From NCBI RefSeq assembly GCF_905163445.1, contig NC_053182.1:5766001-5830000 (forward strand): 64,000 nt of DNA, read 5' to 3'. The notes under the pieces were generated by a model, which worked only from the letters and a program-made list of their open reading frames with translations, ran no database searches and was not told the origin of the DNA. This DNA is from Pararge aegeria. Lineage: Eukaryota > Arthropoda > Insecta > Lepidoptera > Nymphalidae. Made by a program: the position numbers and the translations under genes. Below, piece by piece: positions 1 to 10,209 of the stretch. Numbering within the stretch: position 1 is the stretch's first letter; the number at the start of each line of letters is the position of its first letter.

Positions 1-77
1 ATTACAAAGCTTTAAAGAGATTAGACCATAATGCCCCAATACAGATTAGCAGCCTTATATAATGAATTGTGATATTT

Positions 78-1601
78 AGTACTAGCCGTTTCCCGCCCGC
101 TTCGCTGGGCGAATTGAAAAAGGAAATAAATTACATTTTATGTTTCATTTTTATTTATTTTTTTCATATTTTTATTATTCTCCTTTTTTTTTATTTTTGT
201 ATGAACATAAATAGGCCCCGCGGATAGAACTGTAAGCATCGATATTGTTTAGACTTACTCAAATTCCAAATTCCATCGATTTAGCCTGTATCTTTCATCC
301 AGGGGATTTTTCTCACTGATATTCATTGTAACTTTCAATGTGCAATCATTATAACATTTCCGTGCCTTTCTTCCAAAAAATAATAATAATTGACATGAAG
401 AAAAAAATTTGAAATGAGCATTGAAAGTTAAAGTAAAATCATTGCAAGTCTCATATGTGAAATCTGTCTAGGTTCAAGTGCGCCGAATTTTCTGTTAACT
501 AAAATTTTCTCCGTGACATCAATTTTTTATAGAAAATTAATTGTGCATGTTTTTTATGAATTCTATTGGAATAAGTAACTAAATTTCTTTTCCACATCTC
601 ATGTGCTTGGAAAATGCATTCATTTTAATCTGTTATATTTCCGCGATCCCGCAATAAAAGAATTCGTCGGTTATGTAGTCTGCAAAAGTAAAATGAATGT
701 AAAATTCTTAGTCCGTTGATTGGATAGCTACATGTAAAGTTAAGTTTTTGAAACCTCTCAATGACTTTTTCTCCGCTGCCAAAAAGACGATTGTTGTAAG
801 GAAATACACGAATATCCCTACATACACGAAGATCCCCACCAAATTTGGAGTCTGTAGAAGTTACAGGTTAGAAATAAAAATTTTAGATTTTAACACCCAC
901 CCCCGCAATTCCTGTCGGAAGTAGACTTTATTGAAATCCATTTTGAGATGTTCTTTATGTGAATAATAAAAGATTCCTACCATATTTAGAATTTTTAGAA
1001 GCTATATTTCGAAATTGAAATTTTTTATTGTTAACACCCACCCCCGCGAACCTTATTGGAGGTGATTCATTGTAAAATCCGCTCGAAGATCATTTTTATA
1101 TTACATATAGAACACTCTCACTAAATTTGGAGTCTATAGGAGCTATCGCTTGGAAATTGAAAATTTTCATTTTTCACGCCCCCGCAATCTTCTTTGGGGT
1201 GGGATATCGTAAAATTTGTTCATAAATCATTTTTACATCACTTATAGAAAATTCCTACAAAATTTGGAGCTTGTAGGAGCTTTAGCTGGAAAATTAAAAA
1301 TATTAATTGTTAATACCCACTCCCGCAACCCCCTGTGGGATGAGCTATCGTAAAATTCGTTCATAGCCTATTTCTACACCTCTTACAGAAGATTCCTACC
1401 AAATTTGAAGTCTATAGGAGCTATAGTTTAAAAACGGGAATTGTTCATTGTTAACGCCCCCGCAATCCCCTTTGGGGAATGAATTTCTTAATATCTAATC
1501 ATAGCTGACCTCTACATAGCAAAAGTAATATTCCTACCAAGTTTCACGTTTCTAAGTCTTATGGTTCCCGAGATTTCGTGGTGAGTGACTATATAGATGG
1601 G
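78..1601 (+). repeat. Interspersed element with 'tagcc..cccgcttcgctggg' 5' end and internal tandem array
   Basis: The left end actagccgtttcccgcccgc resembles the widespread lepidopteran repeats that begin 'tagctgt..cccgcgacttcgtc'. The right end, gtgagtgactatatagat near 1580, resembles their AT-rich 3' ends. No protein is encoded; the 63-codon open frame at 1578 is not convincing. The class is uncertain. Confidence 0.45.
835..1560 (+). repeat. Tandem array, about 140-bp unit, about five copies
   Basis: The mark 'accaaatttggagtct' and close variants recur at about 838, 979, 1120, 1257, 1398 and 1537, a spacing of 137-141. A C-rich mark (acccacccccgcaa) recurs at the same spacing. Copies are clearly diverged from each other. 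Confidence 0.8.
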
Positions 1602-3180
1602 AATTCTTCGATTATCATCGAAATTTTTAACTTTTTATCGGGCTTTTTTAAAATTTTCTTACATACAAAACTTTCTCCTGACAATTCTGAAGATAAAAGA
1701 AAAGCCCAATTGGTCCAGCCGTTCTCCACTACCGTGAGTAGATTCTTAGCTGAATGTAAAAAACCATAATCCGTTTAATACACTCTGTTGAAATCCATGA
1801 AAACAAAAGAATCAAGAGAAAATGCTTATCTTTTGTTTTTATTAGCGGGATAAATGTTCATAAAAGTAAAACAGCAATAAAAAAATGAAGGAATGTTGGA
1901 ATTCAAAAAATAGATAGCCATAAACCATCTAGGAAAAATTTCGCATCGAATGGTGGTAGTTTCATGTCGATACGATCAGTGGTTTAGGCGTGATTGAGCC
2001 TCAAACGAAGACCATTTTCATTATATATATATAGATTAACTACCGGAGGAAAAGAAAATGTCAAACTTGGTCACAATGAGTAACCAAACAAAGGTTCAGG
2101 TTTAGTAGTAGTATTTTTTTTGTGAAACAGCTAGGCTTATTTCTGCCGCGAAGCAGCATTTTTGTGATCCAGTCCGAAGGGCGTGGTTGTCTGTGTACTT
2201 AGGCACATTAGCCTTAACAACTACGGCTACACCTCACTTTGCAAGCCCTGTGAAGTGTTGTTCTGTATATAGATGACTTTCTACTTACCATCAATCTGAT
2301 TTGTCCGTCAATTATTACTATACATAAAGACGTTAGGTAACTAGAGCAATCGTGATATTTGATCTATCATTAATAACAAGGCCACATAACCCTCAAATAT
2401 ACAGAAGCAAAGGTAAACATTCAGCATTGTGTACGCAGACGGAATTAGATGCAGCGTCATTTCATATTCACTGCTCCAATTAGGCACGGAGCGTCAATGT
2501 CACGGTGTAGTGCCAGGCAGTCTGTTTCAGAGCGAGACTTATCTGCATATAGAGTGCTGACGTTAAGCACGGCGGGATAGTCGTTAACGATAAAACCGAC
2601 GTTGAAACTAATCACAATGTAAGCTGGGAAGGTGAGCAAATAAACATGAACAAACTTTGTGGATGTATTGATAATCAATGGTTTCAGACATACTCGTATT
2701 ATGTTGAACTGTTGCTATTTAAGCCAACTTATTAACTTGAATATAAAAAACTACTCTCTAACGAGAACTTTTATTCAAATTTATATATAATACAAGCGAT
2801 CTTGTATAATATAAAAAAAAAATATAAGTCGGTCTCAGCTCTAACGATTTGGATGAAGTTTCGTATTTAAATAAGGTTTTCTTTGTTTATAGGGTGGTAG
2901 CTTGCCACTGCCGAGAAATAAATTCCCAAAAACCCCATGCCAGGGTTGTCGACAATTTTTCGAAGTAACAATAATATTTAACAGTCTGTTCATGAACATG
3001 GACATGAACTTTTTATAAACAATTCAGGTTTTGTAATTTTATTTATTTATTTTATTTTATTTTTTCTTTAATTGGAAAACCAACAGTTGTAGGTACTAAA
3101 TAGTTAACAAATTGGTTGACTTAAAACTAATAACAGATTTTTATATTTATATTACAAAATCATTTAATACCCAAACTTAA
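1602..3180. other. AT-rich stretch with repeat tails, no gene seen
   Basis: A repeat 3' end with a TA run ends near 2038, and a LINE-tail-like fragment lies at 2166-2320 (see below). The rest shows nothing recognisable. Minus-strand open frames here are short and unconvincing. Confidence 0.5.
2166..2320 (+). repeat. LINE 3'-end fragment, family F
   Basis: It shares 'gtgaagtgttgttctgt' followed by 'cttaccatca' and a 'gtc(c)g(t/c)caattatta' end with copies at 47690-47880 and 57950-58095. It is diverged and non-coding. Confidence 0.5.
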
Positions 3181-3639
3181 ACCAATTCAGTTTGGCAACT
3201 TTGATGCGATCGCTTCCAGATCGGGTAGGCAAGTTCCGAGGGTAATCCTGGACACGGGAATGCTATACTGGGCCCAACGAGTAGGTACTAGGAGGGCAAA
3301 GTGGCCAACCTTAGTAACTACGTACATAGCCTTTTCTTGGTGCAAAAGGTGCCAGTCTCCAAGCCGCAAAAGAGTTGTAAAATTTTTATGTTGCAAAACA
3401 TTAACTTTAGGTGTAAACCATTCACTACTTGAGCACTTAACTTATATGCTGAAATAATACAAGAGCCAAGATAACATTTGAAATATGTGGCACAACCTAA
3501 TAAAATGCTCCATGTTAGCGTTGTGCTCCATGCCCTAATAAACATGAGAGCATGCAGACCTGATTTTTAGTGGAATGACGGCCCAGAAAAACCCACTAAC
3601 ATTAGGTGAGAGTGTGAGTGTGTTGGTTGGACATGTTTT

Positions 3640-3895
3640 TTTGTTTAATTTATCGACTGGAGGGTGAGTCTTCTTTTGTTCATGGGTTTGTCTCCGTACA
3701 TGTTTGGCCTGAATCATCACATGTGGCTGCCGGTGCGGCTCCCGGCTAGATCACTCCAGCCAGCCGAACTCACTCAAGAAGCTAAGCAGGCCGGACAGGT
3801 CCCCGAGTGGGAGAGTGATAGAGGTTCCTTTTTGGCCCAGAGAAATGCTCGGTTCCTGTGGGATGGATCTTAAATAAACGTTTTTAATTACTGGC
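3640..3895 (+). pseudogene. Unrecognised coding-looking fragment ending at a stop and AATAAA
   Basis: From about 3664 to a stop at 3871-3873 the frame reads ...GLSPYMFGLNHHMWLP..., PAELTQEAKQAGQVPEWESD, RGSFLAQRNARFLWDGS. Codon use is GC-rich compared with its flanks. Four bases after the stop context is aaataaacg, a possible poly(A) signal. I do not recognise the family. It could be the tail of a retrotransposon ORF, a processed pseudogene, or a last exon of a gene whose other exons lie to the left. Confidence 0.35.
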
Positions 3896-4261
3896 TGAAC
3901 GGATTATGGTGTTAAGATTAATTGTATCGATCTAGGCATTCAAACAATAAACAAGAAATTTTTATCACGAAAAACCTTTTTTATCTTAATAAAGGCTGTG
4001 ACACATTGAGGTTGAAGTTCATTATAAAGCTGCATGCCCCAGAAAACATGCAGTTTTGCGATTTTTAGCAGGTTTCCAGTGCAGGTTACACCACGGGCAT
4101 TCCAACAATTAGTAGGTTAATTGGTTCGCCGTTTCTTCATGCAGCAACTTTCGCATTACAGAAATAAGGAAGTAGGAATACAGTAAAATTGGGCACTGCT
4201 GGTAATTACTAAAGGACTAGAGTCATCCATTAAGGTGCCCCTTTGTATAATTATGTCAGGC

Positions 4262-4611
4262 TTTTAGGCAGGTGACGCGCACCTGCGTGCAGCCGACCGG
4301 CTTCGGTTGACAGCGGCTGAAATTTTCATGGCCGGTATATCGAGCGCGGGCGGGCGGGCGGCGGGTGGCCTACAGCGCAGCCGCGACGAGCCTTCCGCTC
4401 GCCTCGTCGCCACTCGCTCGGAGGCCTGCCCTCACAACAACAAGCCGCGCGCGAACCGCCGCCCCGCTCCGACCTCTCACCTCAGTGCCGGTTGCGTGTG
4501 CAGTGCCACCACGTGAGCCCGTCGTCGGGCCGATATGTGAATCAGTCTTTGTGTCTGCTCCCGCTGGAGCTATGGCGCGTCATCGCGTAGCGCGCAAAAT
4601 GAAATAATAAG
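4262..4611 (+). promoter_or_regulatory. CpG-rich promoter region and putative non-coding first exon
   Basis: This is the only long CpG-dense block outside the coding exons. It ends in aataataag|gtaagttc, a strong donor at 4612. It holds an initiator-like TCAGTG (4482-4487) and a CACGTG E-box (4510-4515). Two upstream ORFs could be in the transcript: one from ATG 4328 to the stop at 4514-4516, and MARHRVARKMK at 4572-4607. Joining this exon to the acceptor at 36841 would put the stop at 36847 ahead of the dysc-like ATG, as expected for a 5' UTR. That link is inference: the intron would be 32.2 kb, and the exon could belong to another transcript. Confidence 0.5.
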
Positions 4612-4612
4612 G

Positions 4613-6120
4613 TAAGTTCACTTCAGATCCCCCGAATTTTTACTGAATTCTTAAATTTTCATGCACAGTCCAGCTGATTTTGTAAAACACCTCTGAGTAA
4701 CATACTTTTGTAAGTGATGAAAACGCATTTAAATAGCGTTTAGTTTGAAGGTTAACTTTTACAAATAGTCCTTCATTCATAGGTATTATGTATGGTTACG
4801 TGGTGTCTCTCTGGGAGCGGCCGATGTCTACGACGAAGCTCTACGAGTGCCGCAATCTGATTATGGCACACCCACTGCTATATAAGACGCGGTCAAACTA
4901 ATCTTTTGATGTCATTATTAAGGAAGGAAGTGATTACATGGATGGAATGTAAATGAGTAGCCATTAATTTAGCTATGGGTTAATATATAATGATATTTTA
5001 GATTTAAGTAGCTTAGGTAGCGATTGCGTAGGAAAGGTATATTTGTTATTAACCGATATGAAAAAAAGAAGCTCGCAATGCTACAGTTACAGATAGTTAC
5101 AAATAGGCGTTGTTATATAGAAGCAGCAAGCAGGTCGCTTTGCGGAATTCCGTGATGTACATGGAATGTTAACCGTAATTTGGCACAATCATCACGCTAA
5201 TCTGTTATGTGTATTTTTCTTTTTTACATGCAACACACATTCACATTACTCCCCACGTTTAACTTCTGTACCATATATAGTTAATTAAATTTACCGTTCA
5301 TTAAATAGGTTACAAACAAAAGCAAATCATTCCCAATGTTTATCACTAAGTTTCACTGATTTGTGTATCTAGTAGCTAAAAGCAAAATTTTTGACTACAG
5401 ATCAAAAAGTCCGAGTCGGGCAAAATATTTTGAGATATGTCATATGTTTTTCTGTACAAGTCGGATGAAAAACACGAGTTATCTGATGGGTTTTTCCTTT
5501 TCGTCAAGTTATTGTACATAGAGTTGTTTTATAATAAAGTAATAACTATTTTACTGTATGAATTATTATAACTGACAATCTTTATGAGGTTTTTTTTTAA
5601 TATTCTTGAAAATAGATATTTTTTAATAATCCCAAATCTTATCTACTTTTGCCAACACCCAGAAAAATAGATTTATCAATATCTTCATCCTCAAACCATT
5701 CACAATGCATCGGTATTTATTTTCATATAACAGAATATTCATAATTTCTCTGAGACTTTGTCTATTGTACGCTGTATAACGCGTTATGCCCGTTCATACA
5801 GTCGATATAACATACAAAGAGAGCCGCCGCGTAGTCTCTCGGTGTTCTAGGGACTCTATAGTGCAAGTCAATAAGGTATTGTCCATTACTAGAACCGTTT
5901 GCTTTTGTATCCGGTATTAGATGGAGTTTGATCGAAGATTTTTATATTCTTCTTGTTATTTATCATCCTAAAGATGTCCGTACTCACCTTCTTTTCTTAA
6001 AAAAAATTACTTCATTCCCAGAAGATTTATATAATTAGTAAATTACAACGGAACTGTAATTATATTGTTTTTGGTGATTATATCAATTCATACATGTACC
6101 AAACCAAGATTAATTATTTA
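4613..6120. other. No gene seen
   Basis: AT-rich, apparently unique intronic DNA. I see no open frame, repeat family or RNA gene here. Confidence 0.5.
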
Positions 6121-6192
6121 TCATCATCATCATAATCATCATCAGCTGGGCATAAGCTTCCTCTCTTAGGAGAGAGGGTTTAAAAGTATTGG

Positions 6193-6266
6193 AGTCCACT
6201 TACCCGCATTGGAGCAGCATGGTGGGTATATACCCACCATGCTGCTCCAATGCGGGTAAGTGGACT
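6193..6266. repeat. Perfect 74-bp palindrome
   Basis: The arms 6193-6229 and 6230-6266 are exact reverse complements with no spacer; the centre is gggtatataccc. Each arm carries 'ctccaatgcgggtaagtgga', the core of SINE family H, so the palindrome is an inverted duplication of a repeat fragment. Confidence 0.95.
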
Positions 6267-6295
6267 TTAAAGATTGTTATCACATTTTATTGATA

Positions 6296-6545
6296 ATAAG
6301 CAAGAACGGCTGCTTAACGTGCTTTACGAGGTATGGTAGTCGAGGCCACCAATTTCCTAGCGGTCAAGAAACCTCAGAGTTCTCCCTGAGAGTTCTCCAT
6401 AACGTTTTCAAAGGCGTGTGTAGTCTACCAATCCGCACCGCAAATTTTTAATAGAAAATTTTAATATCTTTATAGTCTCGACACGGGAATCGAACCCAGG
6501 ATTTCTAGATTTGTGCTTGAACATGCTGACCACAAGACTTGTTCT
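6296..6545 (-). repeat. Degenerate tRNA-derived SINE
   Basis: On the minus strand a tRNA-like head lies at about 6474-6540: an A-box-like gtcttgtggtcagcatg is followed by the B-box gggttcgattcccg. The inner part carries SINE-B-like 'gagagttctcca' text near 6385. It is not a functional tRNA: the cloverleaf is broken. Confidence 0.5.
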
Positions 6546-6944
6546 CACTTTATGTTATCATATTAAGTACTTTTAGAAAGCAAACCTCATCTTTGATCAT
6601 AAACAATATAAATCTGATTCAGCCGTTTAGAAACCAATTAAATATTCAATATAATATGCACAAATTTCTCACTTAGAGATAGAATATTCAGTTACAACTA
6701 TCAATAAGTTTGACCATTGGAAATTTGCCCCACATTTCTGAAAATAGCGGCAAAGATAATATTCAACACCAATCTCTACAGCCACTTCTATTTTTAGTGT
6801 ATTTTATTGATTGCGAATTAGATAGGCGGTATCTCAATGCATTTGTGTTTTGTACAATAGATCAGTTTTGGATTGTTATATTTAATTCCACTTCATACAA
6901 TTCCAATAAGAAGACACATAATAATAATTCATACTTTAAATACT

Positions 6945-7261
6945 TGGACCTTGCTCACGAGATTACCGCCATGTGGAATGTTGAGTCGACCGTTGTTGTT
7001 CCGATAGTCGTTTCAGTCAATGGTCTTCTCTTGAAAAGTTTCGACCAACATCTCAAGAAGCTTTCGCTTGGTTGTTGGATCAAGGGTCGGATACAGAAGG
7101 CAGTAGTCCTTGAAACGGCGCGTATTGTGAGGAGGTTTCTCACTCTGGAGCCCTGACCACCGGTTGCTTGGGCATTCAAAAGCCCCGCAAGCGGAGGGTG
7201 GAAGTTTTTTTTTTATAAATTTTATTCTTAAGCATTGTTAATAATTAAAAAAAAAAAAGAA
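6945..7261 (+). pseudogene. LINE ORF C-terminus and 3' UTR with A-rich tail
   Basis: The end of the open frame at 6710-7156 reads ITAMWNVESTVVVPIVVSVN, then QHLKKLSLG and IQKAVVLETARIVRRFL, the form of C-termini seen in lepidopteran non-LTR retrotransposon ORFs. A short 3' region and an A-run at about 7247-7259 follow. The 5' part of that frame does not look like retrotransposon. Only the last 70 codons remain. Confidence 0.55.
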
Positions 7262-7603
7262 AAATAGAAGAAGAAGAAGAAATACTTTATTGCACACAAA
7301 CATCAGAATATACATAAAATATAGAATAAACAACAACAAGAATTGTAGGCATGCAAAGGCGGCCTTATTGCTGCAAGCAATCTCTTACAGGCAACCTCTG
7401 ACAGAAGGAAAAGCTGCAAGAGAGCGGGATAGTGCAATTATACTACATATAATATACGTATATATTCGGCAATAAATAGACATACATATAATATAAATAA
7501 ATATATAAATACATATAAAATAAATATATATATAAATACATACATAATTAAATAATGAAAAAAGAAAAATACAAAAAAAAAACACATTAATTACGATATT
7601 TGT

Positions 7604-7860
7604 TCAAATTACTTCACTCAAAGACAGATAGTAGTCTTTAAGACGACATTTAAATATGGGAAGGGATTGACTTTTACGGATGTCAGCAGGCAAATTATTC
7701 CAAAGAACAACAGCCTTAAAAGTGGAAGAGTTACCGAAGAACTTGGTTTTGCAAAATGGGAGTACCAGGCGGTTATCGTGCCGAGATCGGAGGTCAGTAT
7801 GTGAGGCAGAATCAGAAATATAGCGAAAACGGTATTTAAGGTACGAGGGTGTAACTGGAT
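7604..7860 (-). pseudogene. LINE ORF2 C-terminal part, in a shifted frame
   Basis: It reads from about HPVTPSYLKYRFRYISD through LPFCKTKFFGNSS to FKCRLKDYYLSLSEVI, the usual CR1/jockey C-terminal region. It belongs to the same element as the 755-codon frame. Codons upstream of about 7860 in this frame are shadow sequence. Confidence 0.75.
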
Positions 7861-10103
7861 GAGAGGAGATGAAGTTCACGACGCAATCTGATCGGCAGCC
7901 ATTTAAGTCTAACCCGGTACTCCGAAATGTGGTCAAATTTACGCAGTCCAAAAACAAACCGGATACATAAATTTTGTAGGCGCTCGAGTTTGTTCAGCAG
8001 TTCTTCGGTAAGATCAGGATAGCATGAGTCAGCGTAGTCAAGTAACGGTAGAAGAAGAGATTGTGCAAGAGAAATTTTCGTTTTAACTGGAAGGAAATTT
8101 TTCCAACGTTTTAAATAACCGATCGAAGCAAAAACTTTACGACTCACCTCAGCTACTTGAGGTGACCAGGATAGGGTGGTATCCATAAGCAGGCCGAGAT
8201 TCTTTACTGTAGTGCTAAGAAGCAAATCAGTAGAGTTAAAGCGAACAGAAGGAAGAGTGCTAAAATTAACTTTTGCTAATTGCTGACGGCTGCCAATAAT
8301 AATTACTTGTGACTTATTGGGATTAACACATAGCCCATATGAATTACTCCATGTGTAGATACTGAGTAGTTCATTGTTAACCTCAGCAATGCCCTCACAA
8401 ATACTGTGTGAGGGGGATCCAATATAAACTTGTAAGTCATCGGCATAGAGATGAAAGCTGGAAGAAAGTTGTTTTGAAACAGTGTTTATAAAAATAGCAA
8501 ATAGAAGAGGGGAGAGGACGCCACCTTGAGGAACACCAGCAGTGAGAGAAGAATAGGAGGAGAATTTATTTTGACTATAAACACATTGCTGACGTCCATT
8601 TAAGTAGCTATGGAACCAATCAATAGCTGCCTCTGAGATGTTAATGGATTTGAGAATAGCAAGGAGGATATCAAAATCCACAGTGTTGAAGGCATTGCTG
8701 AAATCTAATAAAGCAAGGATTGTAATAAGCTGATTGTCCATATTAGCACGTATATCGTCACAAACTTTAACAAGAGCAGTTACAGTACTATGGCCGCGTC
8801 TAAAACCGGACTGATACGGACTGAGGATATTGTTATTGACCAGGAAAGAGTTAAGCTGGAAATGCACGATGCGCTCCAATACTTTAGATAAAAAGGGAAG
8901 AATGGAGATAGGGCGATACTGAGAGAAAAAAATTGGATTTTTAGCCTTAGGTATAGGAATAATGTGAGCTTTACGCCAAGATTTAGGAAACTCTCCAGAA
9001 GATAAAGAGAAATTAAAAATATGCGAAAGTACTGGCGCCACAGTATCTAGGAGAAGAAAAATCATTTTGCGGTTAATTCCGTCACACCCAGTAGCATTGG
9101 ACTTAATTGCCAGGACATGTTTTTTTACCTCAGCCGGAGTTATAGGACAGAAATGAAATGGAGCGCAGTTTAAAGGAGAAAGAGTCTTAAGATGACTTAA
9201 GGTGCTGCATTTATTCTGTGGATCCATAGGCGAAATTGAAGTGAAATGGCGATTAAGAGCATCAATATCCAGGTCACATGGGGCGCTCAAGCGTTGCCGG
9301 CCAAAACCGAGTGTCTCCAAGAATCTCCAAATCCCAGTACTGCCACAGTTTTCAACGGAGGAGAAAATATAGCTCCGCTGTGCGTCCCTGCAGATTTTAT
9401 TACAACGGTTACGCAGATGCTTATATTTATTGAGATAGCTGTCAGTTGGGTTGCGTTTGTACTTGGCTTTGGCAGCATTACGCTTCGCCATCAGTGCCCG
9501 GATATCTTGTGTCAACCATGGCGCAGGGAGATGCTTCAGTTTAATTGGACGAAGGGGAGCGTGCTTATCAAAGAGTTCGGTCAGGATTGAGTTAAAAATG
9601 GAGATCTTGTCGTCAGCAGTATTAGCACCAAGAATAGAGTCCCAATCAATGTTATTAAGATCAGACATGAAACAATCATTATTGAAATTCTTAAAACTAC
9701 GTCTCATGACAACAGTGGGCTTAACTTTTGGAGGGCGGATTTTGTACGACAAATATATAAGATCATGGTAAGAGAACGCATCTGCTGAAAATTGACCGTG
9801 AGTGACAACGTGTTCTGCAGACGAGGTAATCATTAAGTCCAATTTAGAGGGAGTACAATTTGGAAAGAAGTGTGTGGCCTGCGTTGGAAGTAAACAAAGG
9901 TTAACACTATTTATTATGTTCATGAGCCGCCTTGCACGTATGTCATCCTTAATAATACATGTGTTAAAGTCTCCCATAATGATAGTGTGATCAACAGTCA
10001 CGACATATTGTTCAAGAAGATTTTCAAAGCTATCAAAATAATTTATAGAGAGCGACGGACTATAAAACACACCGAGTAAGAGTTTAAGACGGCCAAATAA
10101 CAC
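7836..10103 (-). pseudogene. LINE ORF2: endonuclease/reverse transcriptase, 5'-truncated and frameshifted
   Basis: The open frame has 755 codons. The endonuclease remnant has GDFN at about residue 43 and FSYHDLI where the family usually has S-D-H, so a catalytic Asp appears lost. The reverse transcriptase follows, with LLDFSNAFNTVD (motif A), GVPQGGVLSPLLF, YADD at about residue 553 (motif C) and NPNKSQVIIIG. The frame is lost near 7850, and the C-terminal 80 or so residues continue in another frame down to 7604 (SYLKYRFRYISD, then VVLWNNLPADIRKS). The function was reverse transcription at the target site. This copy is dead because of truncation and frameshift. Confidence 0.85.
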
Positions 10104-10209
10104 CTCAATAAAAATATGCTCAGCTGACTCAGAATATTGTGAAGGAGAAGAATTCAGAATCGTAAAGGGGATATGACTACGAAGATAAATAGCAACACCC
10201 CCAACAACA

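Noticed and set aside
835..1560. CRISPR-like array
   Set aside because: The units are 140-bp diverged tandem repeats without spacers, in a eukaryotic genome.
3187..3545. Overlapping frames on both strands at 3187-3545
   Set aside because: No recognisable motif, no splice context, and frames on both strands; chance or an old repeat.
6474..6540. Minus-strand tRNA gene
   Set aside because: Acceptor and anticodon stems do not pair; it is the head of a decayed SINE.
6710..7156. 148-codon open frame as a host gene
   Set aside because: Its second half is a LINE C-terminus and its first half is AT-rich sequence without codon-like features.
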